A model generated the notes under the pieces. That model worked only from the letters and a program-made list of their open reading frames with translations, was not told the origin of the DNA and did no database searches. The position numbers were made by a program, and so were the translations under genes. Below are positions 1-10,351 of a stretch of 64,000 nucleotides of DNA, in pieces. Within the stretch, counting starts at the first letter, position 1. The number at the start of each line of letters is the position of its first letter. This stretch comes from Desmodesmus armatus (lineage: Eukaryota; Chlorophyta; Chlorophyceae; Sphaeropleales; Scenedesmaceae), in NCBI GenBank assembly GCA_007449985.2, contig VIIQ02000229.1, positions 1 to 64,000 of the forward strand. Direction: 5' to 3'.

Positions 1-2131
1 GGCTGCTGGCGCTGCTGGATGGCCGGGATGGGTGCCGGTCGATCAGCGGCGTCTGTTGCACACTGCTGTATGGTGACTGAGCGCTTACCTGTGCCGTTGC
101 AGAGAGGGGGGTGTGTTGGAGGCGTTGAGCGTCAACTCTCTGTACAAAGTAGGGCCAGCAACACTGCAGGCGCTGGCGAGGTTCTTGGGGAGGTGTTGCG
201 GGAGTTGGATGTGAGCTTTGTAGGGGGGTCACGGAGGGTGCAGTGGGGGGCGTGGTTGACCGCTGCAGTAAGCTGAAGAAGCTGAGTGTGTATAGCTGCC
301 GCAGCTCACGCAGCGGTTTCTGCATGGGCATAGCAGGGAGGATCTGGTGGTGCTGGGGGTGACTACGTCTTGTTTGTAGGTGTTGAGGTGATGCAGCGTC
401 AGTAGCATTGTTTGGCCAGTTTTGACAGTCGTGCTTTTACCGTCTTGGACTGGTAGACCACCATGTTTGTGCAGCTGTTTATTAGTTAGGCAGTGGTGAG
501 CCTCAAATGTGGGCCTTTGGCTGATGCTGTGGTGTTGTTTCCTGGGGAAGGTCACCGCTGGGGCACTGTTACAACTTGTGTGTTGCCACCAGCCATGTCT
601 GCCAACATACGGCCACATGGACTTAACCTGCAACGCAGCACAGAGGGTTGCGCATGTCATTGCTGTCACTTTATTAGGCAGCTGTACTGTAGCAGCATGC
701 ATATGTCAGCGTATGGCCAAGCTGACTAGGCTTAGTGACTATGTGAGTGTTGCCGTGTACAAAGTTTGACCAGCATATGTGCCTGGAGTATGGCTGCGTG
801 TGTGCTTTCCTTGGTTGGACTTGCCTAGCTGCGTATAAGCTTGATTTCGTGGTCTGTGACATGTCAGGTCGTTTGTGATAGTGGCAGTGTTGGCATGCTT
901 GACGGCAGCTCAGCTCAGTGCCATGGCGTGTGGGTGTTTGAGATGTTCTGCTGCATAAGATGAGCGCACCGACTGGGAGCCTTTCTTCAGCTCTCACTCA
1001 GCTTCCACCTGTGCGTGGTACTTTTTTAGGAGTTGCACGTGATGTTGCTTCAGATATGCTGGACATTGTTGTGGCTGCCTTTCTGTTCTGCATTCCGCAT
1101 GCCATCCACTCGTTGGTCATTACCTCATTGTCACAATGTCCAATGTTGATTGTGGTGTCACAGTTTTAGAATTCTTCTATCCCACAAGGGGTCCCAAACG
1201 TCTGCAGGTTGGGCACAATATTCATGCAAAGCCTGGGCCTGATTTCAAACACATTTATGCCCACAACCACTGTCAAGCAAGACCGTATCATGAAGAACCG
1301 CAACATGTGCTACAGTCGCAATGGCAGGTGCTCGACACTGTGAATTTGCGCATCATGCATATCAGACACTGCACACAGAAGAACATAGAACGTCTGACGC
1401 CCAGCTGGCGTCAGTGCGGCATCGACCTCTGCTGGGGGGGGGGGGGGGGGGGGGGGAAGTTGCCAGCTACGGGATTGGGGGTGTGCAAAAATACGCAGTG
1501 CCCACCATGACAGACCTTAGATGCCTAAGAACCATTTTCTAGCGTCGTAGCATTTTTTGCACAGACAGGCCGCTCAGTGCAGCAGTGACTACTGCTTTAT
1601 GCTGTAAGGGCACTGGTGGTCTGCAGACGGCTGTCAGATCGCTGGGCGTGCTGTGCATTTCCTACTGACGGTAAATGCTGCTGTTATGGTACGCTTATAA
1701 TCCAGCTGCTGGATCACCTGAATTGTTCCTCAGGTCTGGCTTGATCTTCACGTGCTTTATCGTGCAGAGCATCGCAGTGCCCTCGCAGCATGTGCGTATC
1801 GAGACATGAAAACATGCGTCAATATTTGTTGGACAAATGGTGGGCTGCTGCGACCCAGGATGGGTCACGAGTGATGATCAACTCTGCTCAACATGCCCTC
1901 AACACGTATGGACAGCGCCTAGCTGCTAGGCGCTAGCACACAGTGTCACAGCTGCATACACTGTATGGCATTGAAAGTGCCTCCGAGGCAAACCAAACCG
2001 TGGTACTATCGGATGCTCAGATATGCAGGGCAAGATGCAGGCCCATGCCCAGCTTTTATTGAACAAAAGCACTCTCAGAGTGCTTGGCAAGCAGGGTTCA
2101 TCAAAAATGTTGAAGAACAGCCCAGCAAGAA
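1..2131. other. No supported gene; G-run
   Basis: Only short, low-quality open frames occur on either strand, and none shows a recognisable domain or a convincing splice chain. A run of about 22 G lies near 1434-1456. The far end of this stretch should contain later parts of the minus-strand EGF gene whose module lies at 2150-2287, but I could not identify the next exon. Confidence 0.5.
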
Positions 2132-2149
2132 CTGTTTTTTTGTGCCCAC

Positions 2150-2287
2150 CTGTGCAGTTGCCGGGGAGCCCATTGCCAAAAAAGCCTGGCAAGCAGCTGC
2201 AGTTGGCATCCAGCGCAGGTGGTGGGTTGTCTGCGCATGTTGCATTGCTGTCACATGGTGCTGGGAGTGCTTCACAGGCATCGAGAT
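2150..2287 (-). CDS. EGF-like module exon, intact copy
   Basis: On the minus strand a 138-bp exon runs from acceptor CTGTGCAG|AT to donor ACAG|GTGGGC. It encodes a calcium-binding-type EGF repeat: D-L-D-A-C-E, then six cysteines in EGF spacing, ending C-L-P-G-F-F-G-N-G and a final C. Both splice junctions are phase 1, the usual symmetric phase of shuffled EGF exons, so the module can be added or skipped without changing frame. Such domains act outside the cell or in the secretory pathway in adhesion or receptor proteins. The rest of the host gene was not found. The upstream neighbour (2435-2571) is a broken copy of the same exon. Confidence 0.65.
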
Positions 2288-2434
2288 CTGCACAGTGCAC
2301 GTGGCAACACAGCGGCGGACATCAATCAGTCATTGAATGTGCACCTGTAGGCATGTAGCTCAAACAGCCCATGCCAGGCATTCACATCGCGTTATTGATG
2401 CCCCACCACAACCATGCTGTTTTTTTGTGCCCAC

Positions 2435-2571
2435 CTGTGCAGTTGCCGGGGAGCCCATTGCCAAAAAGCCTGGCAAGCAGCTGCAGTTGGCATCCAGCGC
2501 AGGTGGTGGGTTGTCTGCGCATGTTGCATTGCTGTCACATGGTGCTGGGAGTGCTTCACAGGCATCGAGAT
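2435..2571 (-). pseudogene. EGF-like module exon, frameshifted copy
   Basis: This is the second copy of the duplicated EGF exon, 137 bp instead of 138. It lost one base in the A/T homopolymer inside the C-L-P-G-F segment, so the last cysteine is out of frame. Both splice sites are intact. If spliced in, it would shift the downstream frame; if skipped, the gene could still use the intact copy. An assembly error in the homopolymer is a possible alternative. Confidence 0.65.
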
Positions 2572-2703
2572 CTGCACAGTGCACGTGGCAACACAGCGGC
2601 GGACATCAATCAGTCATTGAATGTGCACCTGTAGGCATGTAGCTCAAACAGCCCATGCCAGGCATTCACATCGCGTTATTGATGCCCCACCACAACCATG
2701 CTG

Positions 2704-3757
2704 AGGCATATATGTAGGGATGCATCCCTACAGGCATGACTTTTGTGTGCAGGAACGTCCTCTGCACACAAGAGCAACTCTCCTGCAGTTGGTGTGTTGC
2801 CAACATGACATAGTCTGTTGGGATTGATCACTCACACAAGACGCGATTGTTAGCTGCCAGCAGAAGTACAGCTCGCAACCCTCATAAGTAACATAGGGAG
2901 GCGGGGTTTCAGGGGGGGTGGGGGATAGGGGGTGGGTTTGCGGCGGGGGGTGGGTTTGTGTGTGTTGGTGGGGGGGGGGGTGGGGTGGGGTGGGGGGGGG
3001 GGGGTCGCTTCTCGTGGTGGTAGGGGCGACACCTACCGCGAAAAAAAAACCAGAGAACAAACACCACCAACCGCGCCACAACAGATTGTTGAATACCCCC
3101 CCCCCCCACTGTAAAGGCGCCAGGCCGGCTCCGTGGAGCTTGTGCTTGCGTCATAGTTGTCACCTGTGAAACAATCAAGCAGGCCGTATGTGGTCTGGTT
3201 CAGTTCAGGAGGGGAGCTGCTGCTGTTCAGGGATGGACCCCAGTGAGTTGCAAGCTTGACAATGCAGACACTAAAACGCAGAGCTTCATGGCTGGCTGAT
3301 CAGCTGAAAACAAGGACACAACCCTCCAATGAGGTAGAAACAGCCCATGCAGGTAGCACTCTCACACCCTCACACCTCTGCACTCCTGACCAGGGGGAGG
3401 GGGGGGGGGGGGGGGGTGTCCAGACTGCCTAATTAGCATCTTCCTCTAAAGAGGTCGATGCAATAGGGTGCTATGCCACCAGCAGTCACCGACATCACGA
3501 GACACAAGTATGACACATATCATGTGCTAGCTGGTGAAGAGCGTGTTGCATGCAGCATCGCCAAAACAGTGACTGCGGCAGATTGTCTAGCGCTAGAGTG
3601 TCCCTGGCGCTAGGGTTGTCCGCTAGCAAAGCCTTCCAAAGTTCAAGCCACTGCCAATGCTGCCGCAACAGAGGCTTTGGTCTAGCAATGACTTTGGCAT
3701 GGCAGGTGCATTGTGCCACAAGGCCGGCATTCAGTCATGTGGATGCATTCATCATAT
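2704..3757. repeat. Low-complexity G-rich DNA
   Basis: There is no gene here. Long G-rich tracts occur at about 2899-3003 (G runs broken by T, A and C), a C run near 3098-3108 and a G run near 3397-3418. Apparent open frames over these tracts are Pro- or Gly-rich artefacts. The tracts could form G-quadruplexes on the plus strand. Confidence 0.6.
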
Positions 3758-4012
3758 TCATTGAGGACATGCCTCCAACGCCATCTTGCTCTCAATCCCT
3801 ACTACTAGTAGTGACAGGCCCCACAAGCCCAACCGTGGACGGTGACTGGCATCGCTGACAGCATCATCAAAGGGCTCCTCCAAAGCTGCAGCTGCATGCT
3901 GTGCCACCATAGGGTCGTAGTGCGCCATGTAGCCGTCTGAGTGGAGCTCCAGAATCTGGCGCCACACAGGCTTGCAGTGCCACTGGCCATCATCGTCCAT
4001 CCAGTAGTCGGC
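3758..4012 (-). CDS. Possible exon of unknown protein (PVWRQ motif)
   Basis: An acceptor-like CCCCTACAG precedes an open segment that begins A-D-Y-W-M-D-D-D-G-Q-W and contains K-P-V-W-R-Q-I-L-E-L. Related PVW-x-Q-(L/I)-L segments follow at least two of the F-box/LRR genes in the window (about 17010-17125 and 35880-36000), also after acceptor-like sites. This may therefore be a remnant of a 3' exon of that family, lying beyond the pseudogene at 5.8-12.1 kb. I do not recognise the domain. The 3' limit is simply the end of the open frame. Confidence 0.25.
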   Translation of the reverse strand, partial: ADYWMDDDGQWHCKPVWRQILELHSDGYMAHYDPMVAQHAAAALEEPFDDAVSDASHRPRLGLWGLSLLVVGIESKMALEACPQ

Positions 4013-5212
4013 CTGTAGGGGTGCATTTGGCAGGGGCGAGGGATCGGGGCATGTGCAGGATCATCGAGCATTTACGGTCCGGGAGCATCATTGATGTGCA
4101 ATGTGTGAGCGTCATAATCATAAAATGACACTGCCATTGCAGTCCCAAGCAACTTGCTGGCACCTTTATGCAATGCGTTAATTTATGGCGCGTACTGCTG
4201 GCCATCAAAGGCTTGCTTCATTGGAGTCATGGCGGCAACGACGATGATCACCGCTGGCAGCCCATGTGTAATATGGTCAACCACAAGCCTGGCCTGCGGC
4301 ATCCAATCTATTGGCACTTCATCATCCTGAGCTTGGTGACAAGCTTTGATTTGATTTGACTGTCTCGGCCGCAAACTTTCAAGGCTGAGAGCGACTGCCA
4401 AGCAACAAATACAACTGGGTGTGCCTACAATTGCAATGTGAGCTGTTCAAAGATGTTATTCATCCGTCAAGGTCAACCCGCATGCTGCAAGAGCACCATT
4501 ATGCCATGGGCTGATCACATAGTGTACTTGGACGACCCTCACTCACCGTAGCTGAGAAGTAGTCATATCCCCCAGGAGTGTTGGTGTGAAGAGCCGTCCT
4601 CAACGGACGCGAGGCCAATGGGAAGAAGTCCTATGGCGTTAAGAGACCAAGGGGGTGTCTCTGTATCTTTATCTTTTTTTATCTGCTGTTGTAAGTCAGG
4701 AATGTCAGGTGCTTCAGCTGTGTAAGGTGTATTAGGATCCCAAGCTCTTCCTCGTCACCATGGACATCTAGAGGTAGGGACAGCAGCCCTGTCAGCTGAC
4801 ACACTACGGGCGGCTCCTTGGTGTCTGCAGAGAGGTCGGCCTCACATGACAACCAGGGACGGCGACGGATCCCAGTGATCCCCGACCCATACTGAAACCC
4901 TCCCTGTGATAGTCCTGTCGGCAGCTTGCTGATATATAATCATAAAAAATGGATTCCTGCTTGAAATTAAAGCACATGACTTTGAATTGTGATTGCGTAG
5001 TCATTGGTGTTGGCATTGGGCTGCCAGCCTGCTGCTGCTGCTGCACCCTGCCTGGGCCCGGGCCCCCAAGGGGCTGTTGCTGACGCTCGTTTGGATGATG
5101 TACACTGTACCACTGAATAATGTTTTGTTGTCCAGTGGCGACGATCAGAGGCAGGTGAGGTCTTCTTACCCTGTATTTCCCTATGCGCCCATGGCATTCA
5201 CGGAATGAGATA
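4013..5212. other. No supported gene
   Basis: A minus-strand open segment at 4183-4401 contains D-E-V-P-I-D-W-M-P-Q and T-P-M-K-Q-A-F-D-G-Q-Q-Y and could be an exon, but no good splice pair or homologue was recognised. The remainder shows nothing beyond simple A/T-rich stretches. Confidence 0.4.
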
Positions 5213-5847
5213 ACGCGAAATTTTACCTTTCTTTTTGAACTATAAAGCACGCATGCGGATTTGCAGAGGCCCGGGCTGGAGGTCCGCAGAGCTATGTGCT
5301 GTCAAAGTTCCTGCTAGATGCCCTGCCTACTGACAGTACTGTGCTTGTAGCTGCACCGCTAGCACGATCGCAGGTTGTTATTGGCAAACATATGCATCTT
5401 TCACGCGTGTAACATCGCCAACAAGAGTGCCTGCTTTCAAACTAGATTTTAGATTTCCTGGTGCAGACACGGATCGGAAAAACACGAAAATGTACCTTTC
5501 ATTTTTACATATTAAGCACGCATGCGGATTTGCAGAGGCCAGGGCTGCAGGTCTGCAGAGCTATGTGCTGTCAAAGTTACTGCTGGATGACCTGCCTGCT
5601 GACAGTACTGTACTGATAGGTGCACCGCTAGCGCGGTCGCCAGTTGTTATTGGCAAACATATGCATCTTTCAAGCGTGTAATATGGCCAGCATGAGTGCG
5701 TGCTTCCAAACTAGATTTTGGATTTCCTGGTGCAAACACGGATCGAGATAACACGAAAATGTACCTTTCATTTTTACATATTAAGCACGCATGCGGATTT
5801 GCAGCGGCCCGGGCTGCAGGGCCGCAGAGCTATGTGCTGTCAAAGTT
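5213..5847. repeat. Tandem repeat, ~270-bp unit, 2.3 copies
   Basis: Units begin near 5213, 5483 and 5753. Each starts around ACGAAAATGTACCTTTC and contains TTAAGCACGCATGCGGATTT and CAGAGCTATGTGCTGTCAAA. The third copy stops near 5847, where the LRR pseudogene coding sequence begins, so the array replaces the 3' end of that gene. The units differ by scattered substitutions, so the array is not brand new. Confidence 0.85.
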
Positions 5848-6610
5848 TTGGCCAGATTCTGTCTGATGGCATTTTACTGGGATCCGTAAAAACGTCAACC
5901 CACTAAGCCCTCGCAGTGAGGCCACCAGCTCTGCACTGCACGGCCATCTCTCCAAATCCAGGGATCGCAGCCCTGGGCAGCAGCTGACAAGACGGCTGCC
6001 GTCTAAGGCTGAGCCAGCTTCCATTTGCCGCATTGACACATGCTGCATGTGCGGCAGCTGCCTGCCAACAGTGAACACGTGCTGCCATTCAGCTTGTGTC
6101 AGCGCGCAGCCGCTAACATCTAGGTGCCGCAGCCTGCTGCTGGCTGTCAACGCCGAGAAAGCTGTGGCTGGAACCTGGGCGTCAGGTGGCCAGCTGACCT
6201 CAGAGCGCAAGTGAGTCAACTGCTGCAATGGCTGCAGCTGCGACAGCAGCTGCATGACTCCCGTTGCCCCGTTTGGTGCGCTGCAGTTTTGCAACTCCAG
6301 ATGCTGCAACCGCGTCAGCACGCCTGGCTCGCACACAAAGGGTCTGCGGGAGTAATAGTGACCGTTCGTCACCAAACGGGTCAGTTGCTGCAGCCCTGAC
6401 AGCACATCAACCGTGACATCGCACATGGCTTTGCCTATGTTCAAGTGCAGGTCCTGCAAGCGCGTGAGCTCCTTCAGGTACCTCAGGCCAGAAGTCTTGA
6501 AGCATGATTGACAGCTCCAGGTGCGTCAGCTGCTGCAACACCTGTACCACATCTCCTGACAGCTTCAAGCGCAGCTGGTCTTCACTCCGCATGCTGATGT
6601 CGAGGTGCTG
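5848..6610 (-). pseudogene. F-box/LRR-like pseudogene A, 3' part
   Basis: This minus-strand segment encodes the C-terminal LRR half of the family: L-x-x-L-T-(H/R)-L repeats, then T-A-F-S-A-L-T-A-S-S-R-L and D-G-S-R-L-V-S-C-C-P-G-L. It lines up with genes B (17.3 kb), C (40.7 kb) and D (36.2 kb). It needs a one-base shift near 6508-6518 to stay in frame, and it stops abruptly in the tandem repeat at 5847 after G-L-S-G-L-T-F-L. Its 5' half lies at 11393-12092; the two parts join at a TA dinucleotide around the inserted element 6613-11390. With the insertion, two frameshifts, an in-frame stop and a lost 3' end, it is a pseudogene. Confidence 0.85.
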
Positions 6611-7260
6611 TACACCTAGGGACAAAAGTTTGTGCTCAATGTGACTGACACAGTAGCACTCACAAGCTAGAACATCAGCTTTGTCATCAGTACCCACCAC
6701 CACACAGCTGAAGAGGTGCACTACCAGAGCAGTTGCATGACAGGCTCTGCCAATCACTGCAACCATCAATGCATGCAACCCTGGGGGTGACCCCCTCAAA
6801 AAGTGCCTGAAATTGCAAGGTGATTTTGACCCCCACACCCTTCAGCCCAGGCTGCAGCCACAAGAATGGATGCTGCAGATAGCCCCACCAGCTGCATGTA
6901 TGCCTCACCCCCAGCCCATCCCCCTGTCCCCCAAAGCCATGTGCAGTTCCAGCACAGAGAAGGCCAACCTGGCAGCCAGCACCCCTGAAAGCAAGTGGCA
7001 ATTTCACCTCTGGAACACACACACAACAGGCCACAGGCTGGTGGAAGCTGAGCAGGCACCCCAAGGCTCCCACCACCCCAGCAACAAGGAAGGTATAGGC
7101 AGAGGAGCTAGGTGCTTGGTGCTGGTGCGGCGTGCGGCTAAGGCTAACGCTAGGCGCGCGCGAGGCATCAACCGGGTGGGGGAGGGCAGTCTCGATCGCC
7201 GGCTGCACGCACCACAAAACACCGCGCTGACCACCTTGGCCAACGCACAACAGTATTGCA

Positions 7261-8109
7261 ATGGGAAAGCTGAGAAACGTTCAAACGTTTGACGAACATC
7301 AACGGAAACTGCTGCTGTCTTGGGGTTCTGTTGCCCCTGTGGTGGTGCGCGGCGACCCGGATAGTGTGGACGCCTGTTGTAAGTCGGTTGCTGCAGCGCA
7401 GCGCCAACTCTGGAAGCTGCGGTGGGACAACCATTATAAGGAAGTTTTTTGGCGGTTGGCTCTCAATGGCCTGGCAACAGCAGAGCGCATGCATATGCTT
7501 GATCGCGAGTGTGTGTGTGGCCCAGTGAGCGGTGGTCAGCCAGGCAGGCGCCACCACTACTGGGAGTGTTCTGTTGCCCAAGCTGTTGTGGCCCAGCTAC
7601 AACAGCACATATCAGGTTGGTTCCATGGGCCCCTTGAGCCCCATCATGTCTTGTGTATGTTGTGTCCCGGGGCCAATGGGATCCCGGGTGCACGCCCCCT
7701 GCACAAGGGTGTGTGGCGTGTGGTGTGCCTTGCAGCCATCAATGCTATGGACATGGGTGGGAAGGCAGCCAACTTTGCGGGTTTGCAGCAGCATCGAGCA
7801 GCGGTAGACGCAGCGCAGCAGCAGCTACCAGCAGTCCCCGATGATCAGCAGCTCATCACTGACCTCTTGCAGCCTGCAGCCCTCTCTGACTTGCAGCAGC
7901 AGCATCAGGAGCAGGTCCAGCAGCGCCGGCAGGCGCTCACGCAGCTTGAGCAGCAGCAGCGGCAGCAGCAAGCCGCTGCTAAACTGGAGGAAGTGAAGCG
8001 GCAGGCAGTAGCCCGCTTTTGGGAGTTGTTGCAGGATTTTGTTGTGTTGCGTGTGGCTCCAGCGTCTTGGTTCCCCCAGCTGGCCCTGACCACCCTTTTT
8101 TGCGGGTGA
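7261..8109 (+). pseudogene. LINE ORF2 C-terminal fragment (zf-RVT type)
   Basis: The open frame encodes the zinc-binding region found near the C-terminus of L1-type non-LTR reverse transcriptases: W-K-L-R-W-D-N-x2-K-E-V-F-W-R-L, then N-G-L-A-T-A-E-R, C-V-C-G and H-H-Y-W-E-C, the Cys-Cys-His-Cys pattern of zf-RVT. A Gln-rich coiled segment follows. No reverse-transcriptase or endonuclease domain is present upstream, and the frame is broken just before 7261 (the preceding frame, ending near 7292, looks like continued coding). It is therefore a 5'-truncated, inactive copy, lying inside the TA-flanked element. Confidence 0.65.
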
Positions 8110-8733
8110 ACAGTGATCTGTTGGGAGTTGACTGTGCTTCTCCAGCCTTGCCTGATGGTTGACTGCCTTGCATGTCTCCTGTTGTGCTTGGTGTTTCTGG
8201 TTGCTTTACCCTGTTAGCCGACGGGGCGGGGGCAGAGCTGCATGTGCCAGCTTGGGTTGGGTCAGCTAGTCATGCTTGCATTGCCATGTCAGCTCTTTCA
8301 CTGCCTGCTTGTCTGCGTCAGCATGTGCATGTGCGTTCTTGGCCGCGCATCCGTTCGCTTTATGCCTTGTGCGTGTTTCATGCTAACACAGCTTGTGTGC
8401 CACAGGTGGTTGGGCTGTCTTGAGTAGGATTGGTGGCGCCTTGAGTTACAAGGGCGGGACATGGATTGGGTCCCGGGGCTTGCATCGGGTTGGCTGGGTC
8501 CTTGAGGCCTCTTTGTAACGAACACTGACTGACTGACTGACTGGGGTGACCCTTGTTGTGCCCACAGGTGTCCACTGTCCTGTCACTGAACCTGACTGAA
8601 GTTTTGGTGGCGCCTATGTTACTTTGGGGGGCATAATGGATTGGTGTGCCCGGTTGCCAATGGTCGGCAGCTTAAGTCCCGAATTGACGGGGCCTCTTGT
8701 AACAAATCACACACACACGGGGTGACAGGGAAT
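8110..8733 (+). mobile_element. LINE 3' ends with (ACTG)n and (CA)n tails
   Basis: Two LINE-type 3' termini follow each other. One ends TTTGTAACGAACACTGACTG with a short ACTG repeat (8515-8542); the other ends CTTGTAACAAATCACACACA (8697-8718). Both have TGTAAC just before the simple repeat. TGTAA is the usual poly(A) motif of chlorophycean genes, which fits transcription-coupled retrotransposition of algal LINEs. Confidence 0.5.
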
Positions 8734-9748
8734 TTGTGTCGGCCTGGGCATGCCGTAAAACTGCCTCGCATCAGCACGGCGCTGCAACATGCGCCAGGGG
8801 CTGTCCCAGCCCAGCCTCGCTGGTGTGTTTCGCCCCTATTATAGTCAGTAGTTATTCCTCTTGTGTCTGTGCCGCGGATCAGGAGGCAGCCTGTGCAGCA
8901 CGGGCTGAGCTCAGCCATCGCGATGTGCTGACGTGGGCCTTTCACGTTGGCCTCTCGCTGGGGTTGTTGTGTGGTCCCTTGTTTTTGTTGGTTTTTTGTG
9001 TTTGTGTTGTGGCTGTTTCGGACCGGCGTTTGGCCAGCACAGTGGGCTGTCGGCACGGTGGGGCAGTAGCAGTTGACAGCAGTAGCTGGAGAGCTGGAGC
9101 TGGAGCAGCAGCTGGCGTGCAGCATCACGTACAGTGTTGTTTATCTTCACTGTGCCGTGGTTTGGTCGCGTTTACAGCAGCAGCAGCAGCAGCAGCTTTG
9201 GCTGGATCAGCAGCAGTCCGCTGAGTCAGCAGGCAGGTGCTGGTGTGCAGCAGCAGTGGCAGCAGAACGCAGGCAAGGGCCATGCAGTGGCCTTGGGCCT
9301 GGTTGTAGGGGGCAGTGTTGCTGGCCTGTGAACGGTGCAGGTGCTTGGGCGCGCTGACTTGGGGCAGCCCGGTATACAAAGGTGTTGCTCTGACACCCCG
9401 GGCACCTGTCTTGGGGGTGTGTATCGCAGCACAGCTGGAGCCTTTCTTCCACATTGTGTTCGAAGTGGTCGCCCCGGGGGCATGGGGGTGTGTGTTCGGC
9501 TTGGTACTGGTGGAAGCCCTCTTGTCTGTGTGGCTGGCTTTGTGGGGTTGAAGCCTTGCCTGTGGTCCCCTCCTTTCAGACAGTCTCCTCTGCAGACATC
9601 TATGGTGGCGGGTTCTCTCCTTTCCGTGCTGTCTGTTCCCGTCCTTGTAGGTCCTGCAAAGGACTTTGGTTCCCTTCCGATGCTGGGTGTCGTTGCAGCG
9701 TAGCTGCGTGTGTCGCCCTGTAACCCCTTCTTCTTCTTCTTCTTGTGT
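8734..9748 (+). mobile_element. LINE 3' segment, copy 1
   Basis: About 1 kb of mostly non-coding sequence that recurs nearly unchanged at 10352-11365. It starts at TTGTGTCGG, contains a CAG cluster (9176-9200), and ends TGTAACCCC followed by (TTC)n and another TTGTGTCGG. The 3' end marks it as the 3' region of a LINE family. The flanking TTGTGTCGG may be a target duplication or part of a segmental duplication. Confidence 0.6.
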
Positions 9749-9990
9749 CGGTCTTGTCGCAACCCTGCAGGTGCGGGAAGCAGTGCCGTTGGCGCCATTC
9801 AGTCCTTCCAGTGTATTATATCTCTGTTTTCGCAATCTGGAAGCACACTGAGTGTGCGTGACAAGCTTTTGATGGTGGGGTTTGTCCGAACGGCCCCCTT
9901 CCGTACTGGTTGTGTCCATCCGTTGCTGGGTTCAGTTGCAACGTAGTTGCGTGCGAAACCCTTGTAACACCTTCATTCATTTCATTGAAA
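9749..9990 (+). mobile_element. Diverged LINE 3' end with (TTCA)n-like tail
   Basis: The stretch resembles the neighbouring 3' ends (GTTGCTGGGTTCAGTTGCAA compared with the GATGCTGGGTGTCGTTGCAG type) but ends CTTGTAACACCTTCATTCAT. It is a related subfamily with a different simple-repeat tail. Confidence 0.45.
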
Positions 9991-10170
9991 ATTTTTTCAT
10001 GGGAGTGTGCGCAGCGTTAGTGCTGGGTGTGTGCGTAGGTGCGAGGGATTGGACGGGGTGTGGGCGGGGGATCGGCAGTGGGTGTGCGCATGGCGGGGAG
10101 GTGGCTAGTGACGTGTGGGGATGGATTGCAGCACGGAAGGCAGTCTGAGGGCATGGACACGCTGTCGGCC

Positions 10171-10351
10171 CACATCTATGGTGGCGGGTTCTCTCCTTTC
10201 CGTGTTGTCTGTTCCCGTCCTTGTAGGTCCTGCAAAGGACTTTGGTTCCCTTCCGATGCTGGGTGTCGTTGCAGCTTAGCTGCGTGTGTCGCCCTGTAAC
10301 CCCTTCTTCTTCTTCTTCTTCTTCTTCTTCTTCTTCTTCTTCTTCTTCTTC
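10171..10351 (+). mobile_element. Short 5'-truncated LINE 3' end
   Basis: A 180-bp copy of the last part of the 8734-9748 sequence, from ACATCTATGGTGGCGGG to TGTAACCCC plus a long (TTC)n run at 10304-10353. Severe 5' truncation with an intact 3' end is typical of LINE insertions. Confidence 0.6.

Larger units (their letters stand above)
2132..2703. repeat. Direct tandem duplication, 285 + 284 bp
   Basis: 2132-2416 and 2417-2703 are near-identical head-to-tail copies. The clearest difference is one A in a homopolymer: six A near 2176 in copy 1, five in copy 2. Each copy carries a whole EGF-module exon with its splice sites on the minus strand, so this is an exon duplication. The near identity points to a recent event. 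Confidence 0.9.

Noticed and set aside
2728..3178. Pro-rich and Gly-rich open frames near 3 kb
   Set aside because: They come from homopolymeric G/C tracts and have no conserved features.
6687..7250. 187-codon minus-strand open frame inside the TA element
   Set aside because: No domain, no repeat of the pattern elsewhere, and it overlaps degenerate LINE coding sequence on the plus strand. It is not a visible transposase.
9170..9220. tRNA or other small RNA gene signals
   Set aside because: I looked for B-box-like GGTTCGA motifs with matching arms across the window and found none that fold as a tRNA.
8736..9224. 162-codon plus-strand open frame, repeated near 10.35 kb
   Set aside because: It lies in the LINE 3' region. 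The second copy has indels that change the frame, so it is not maintained as coding.
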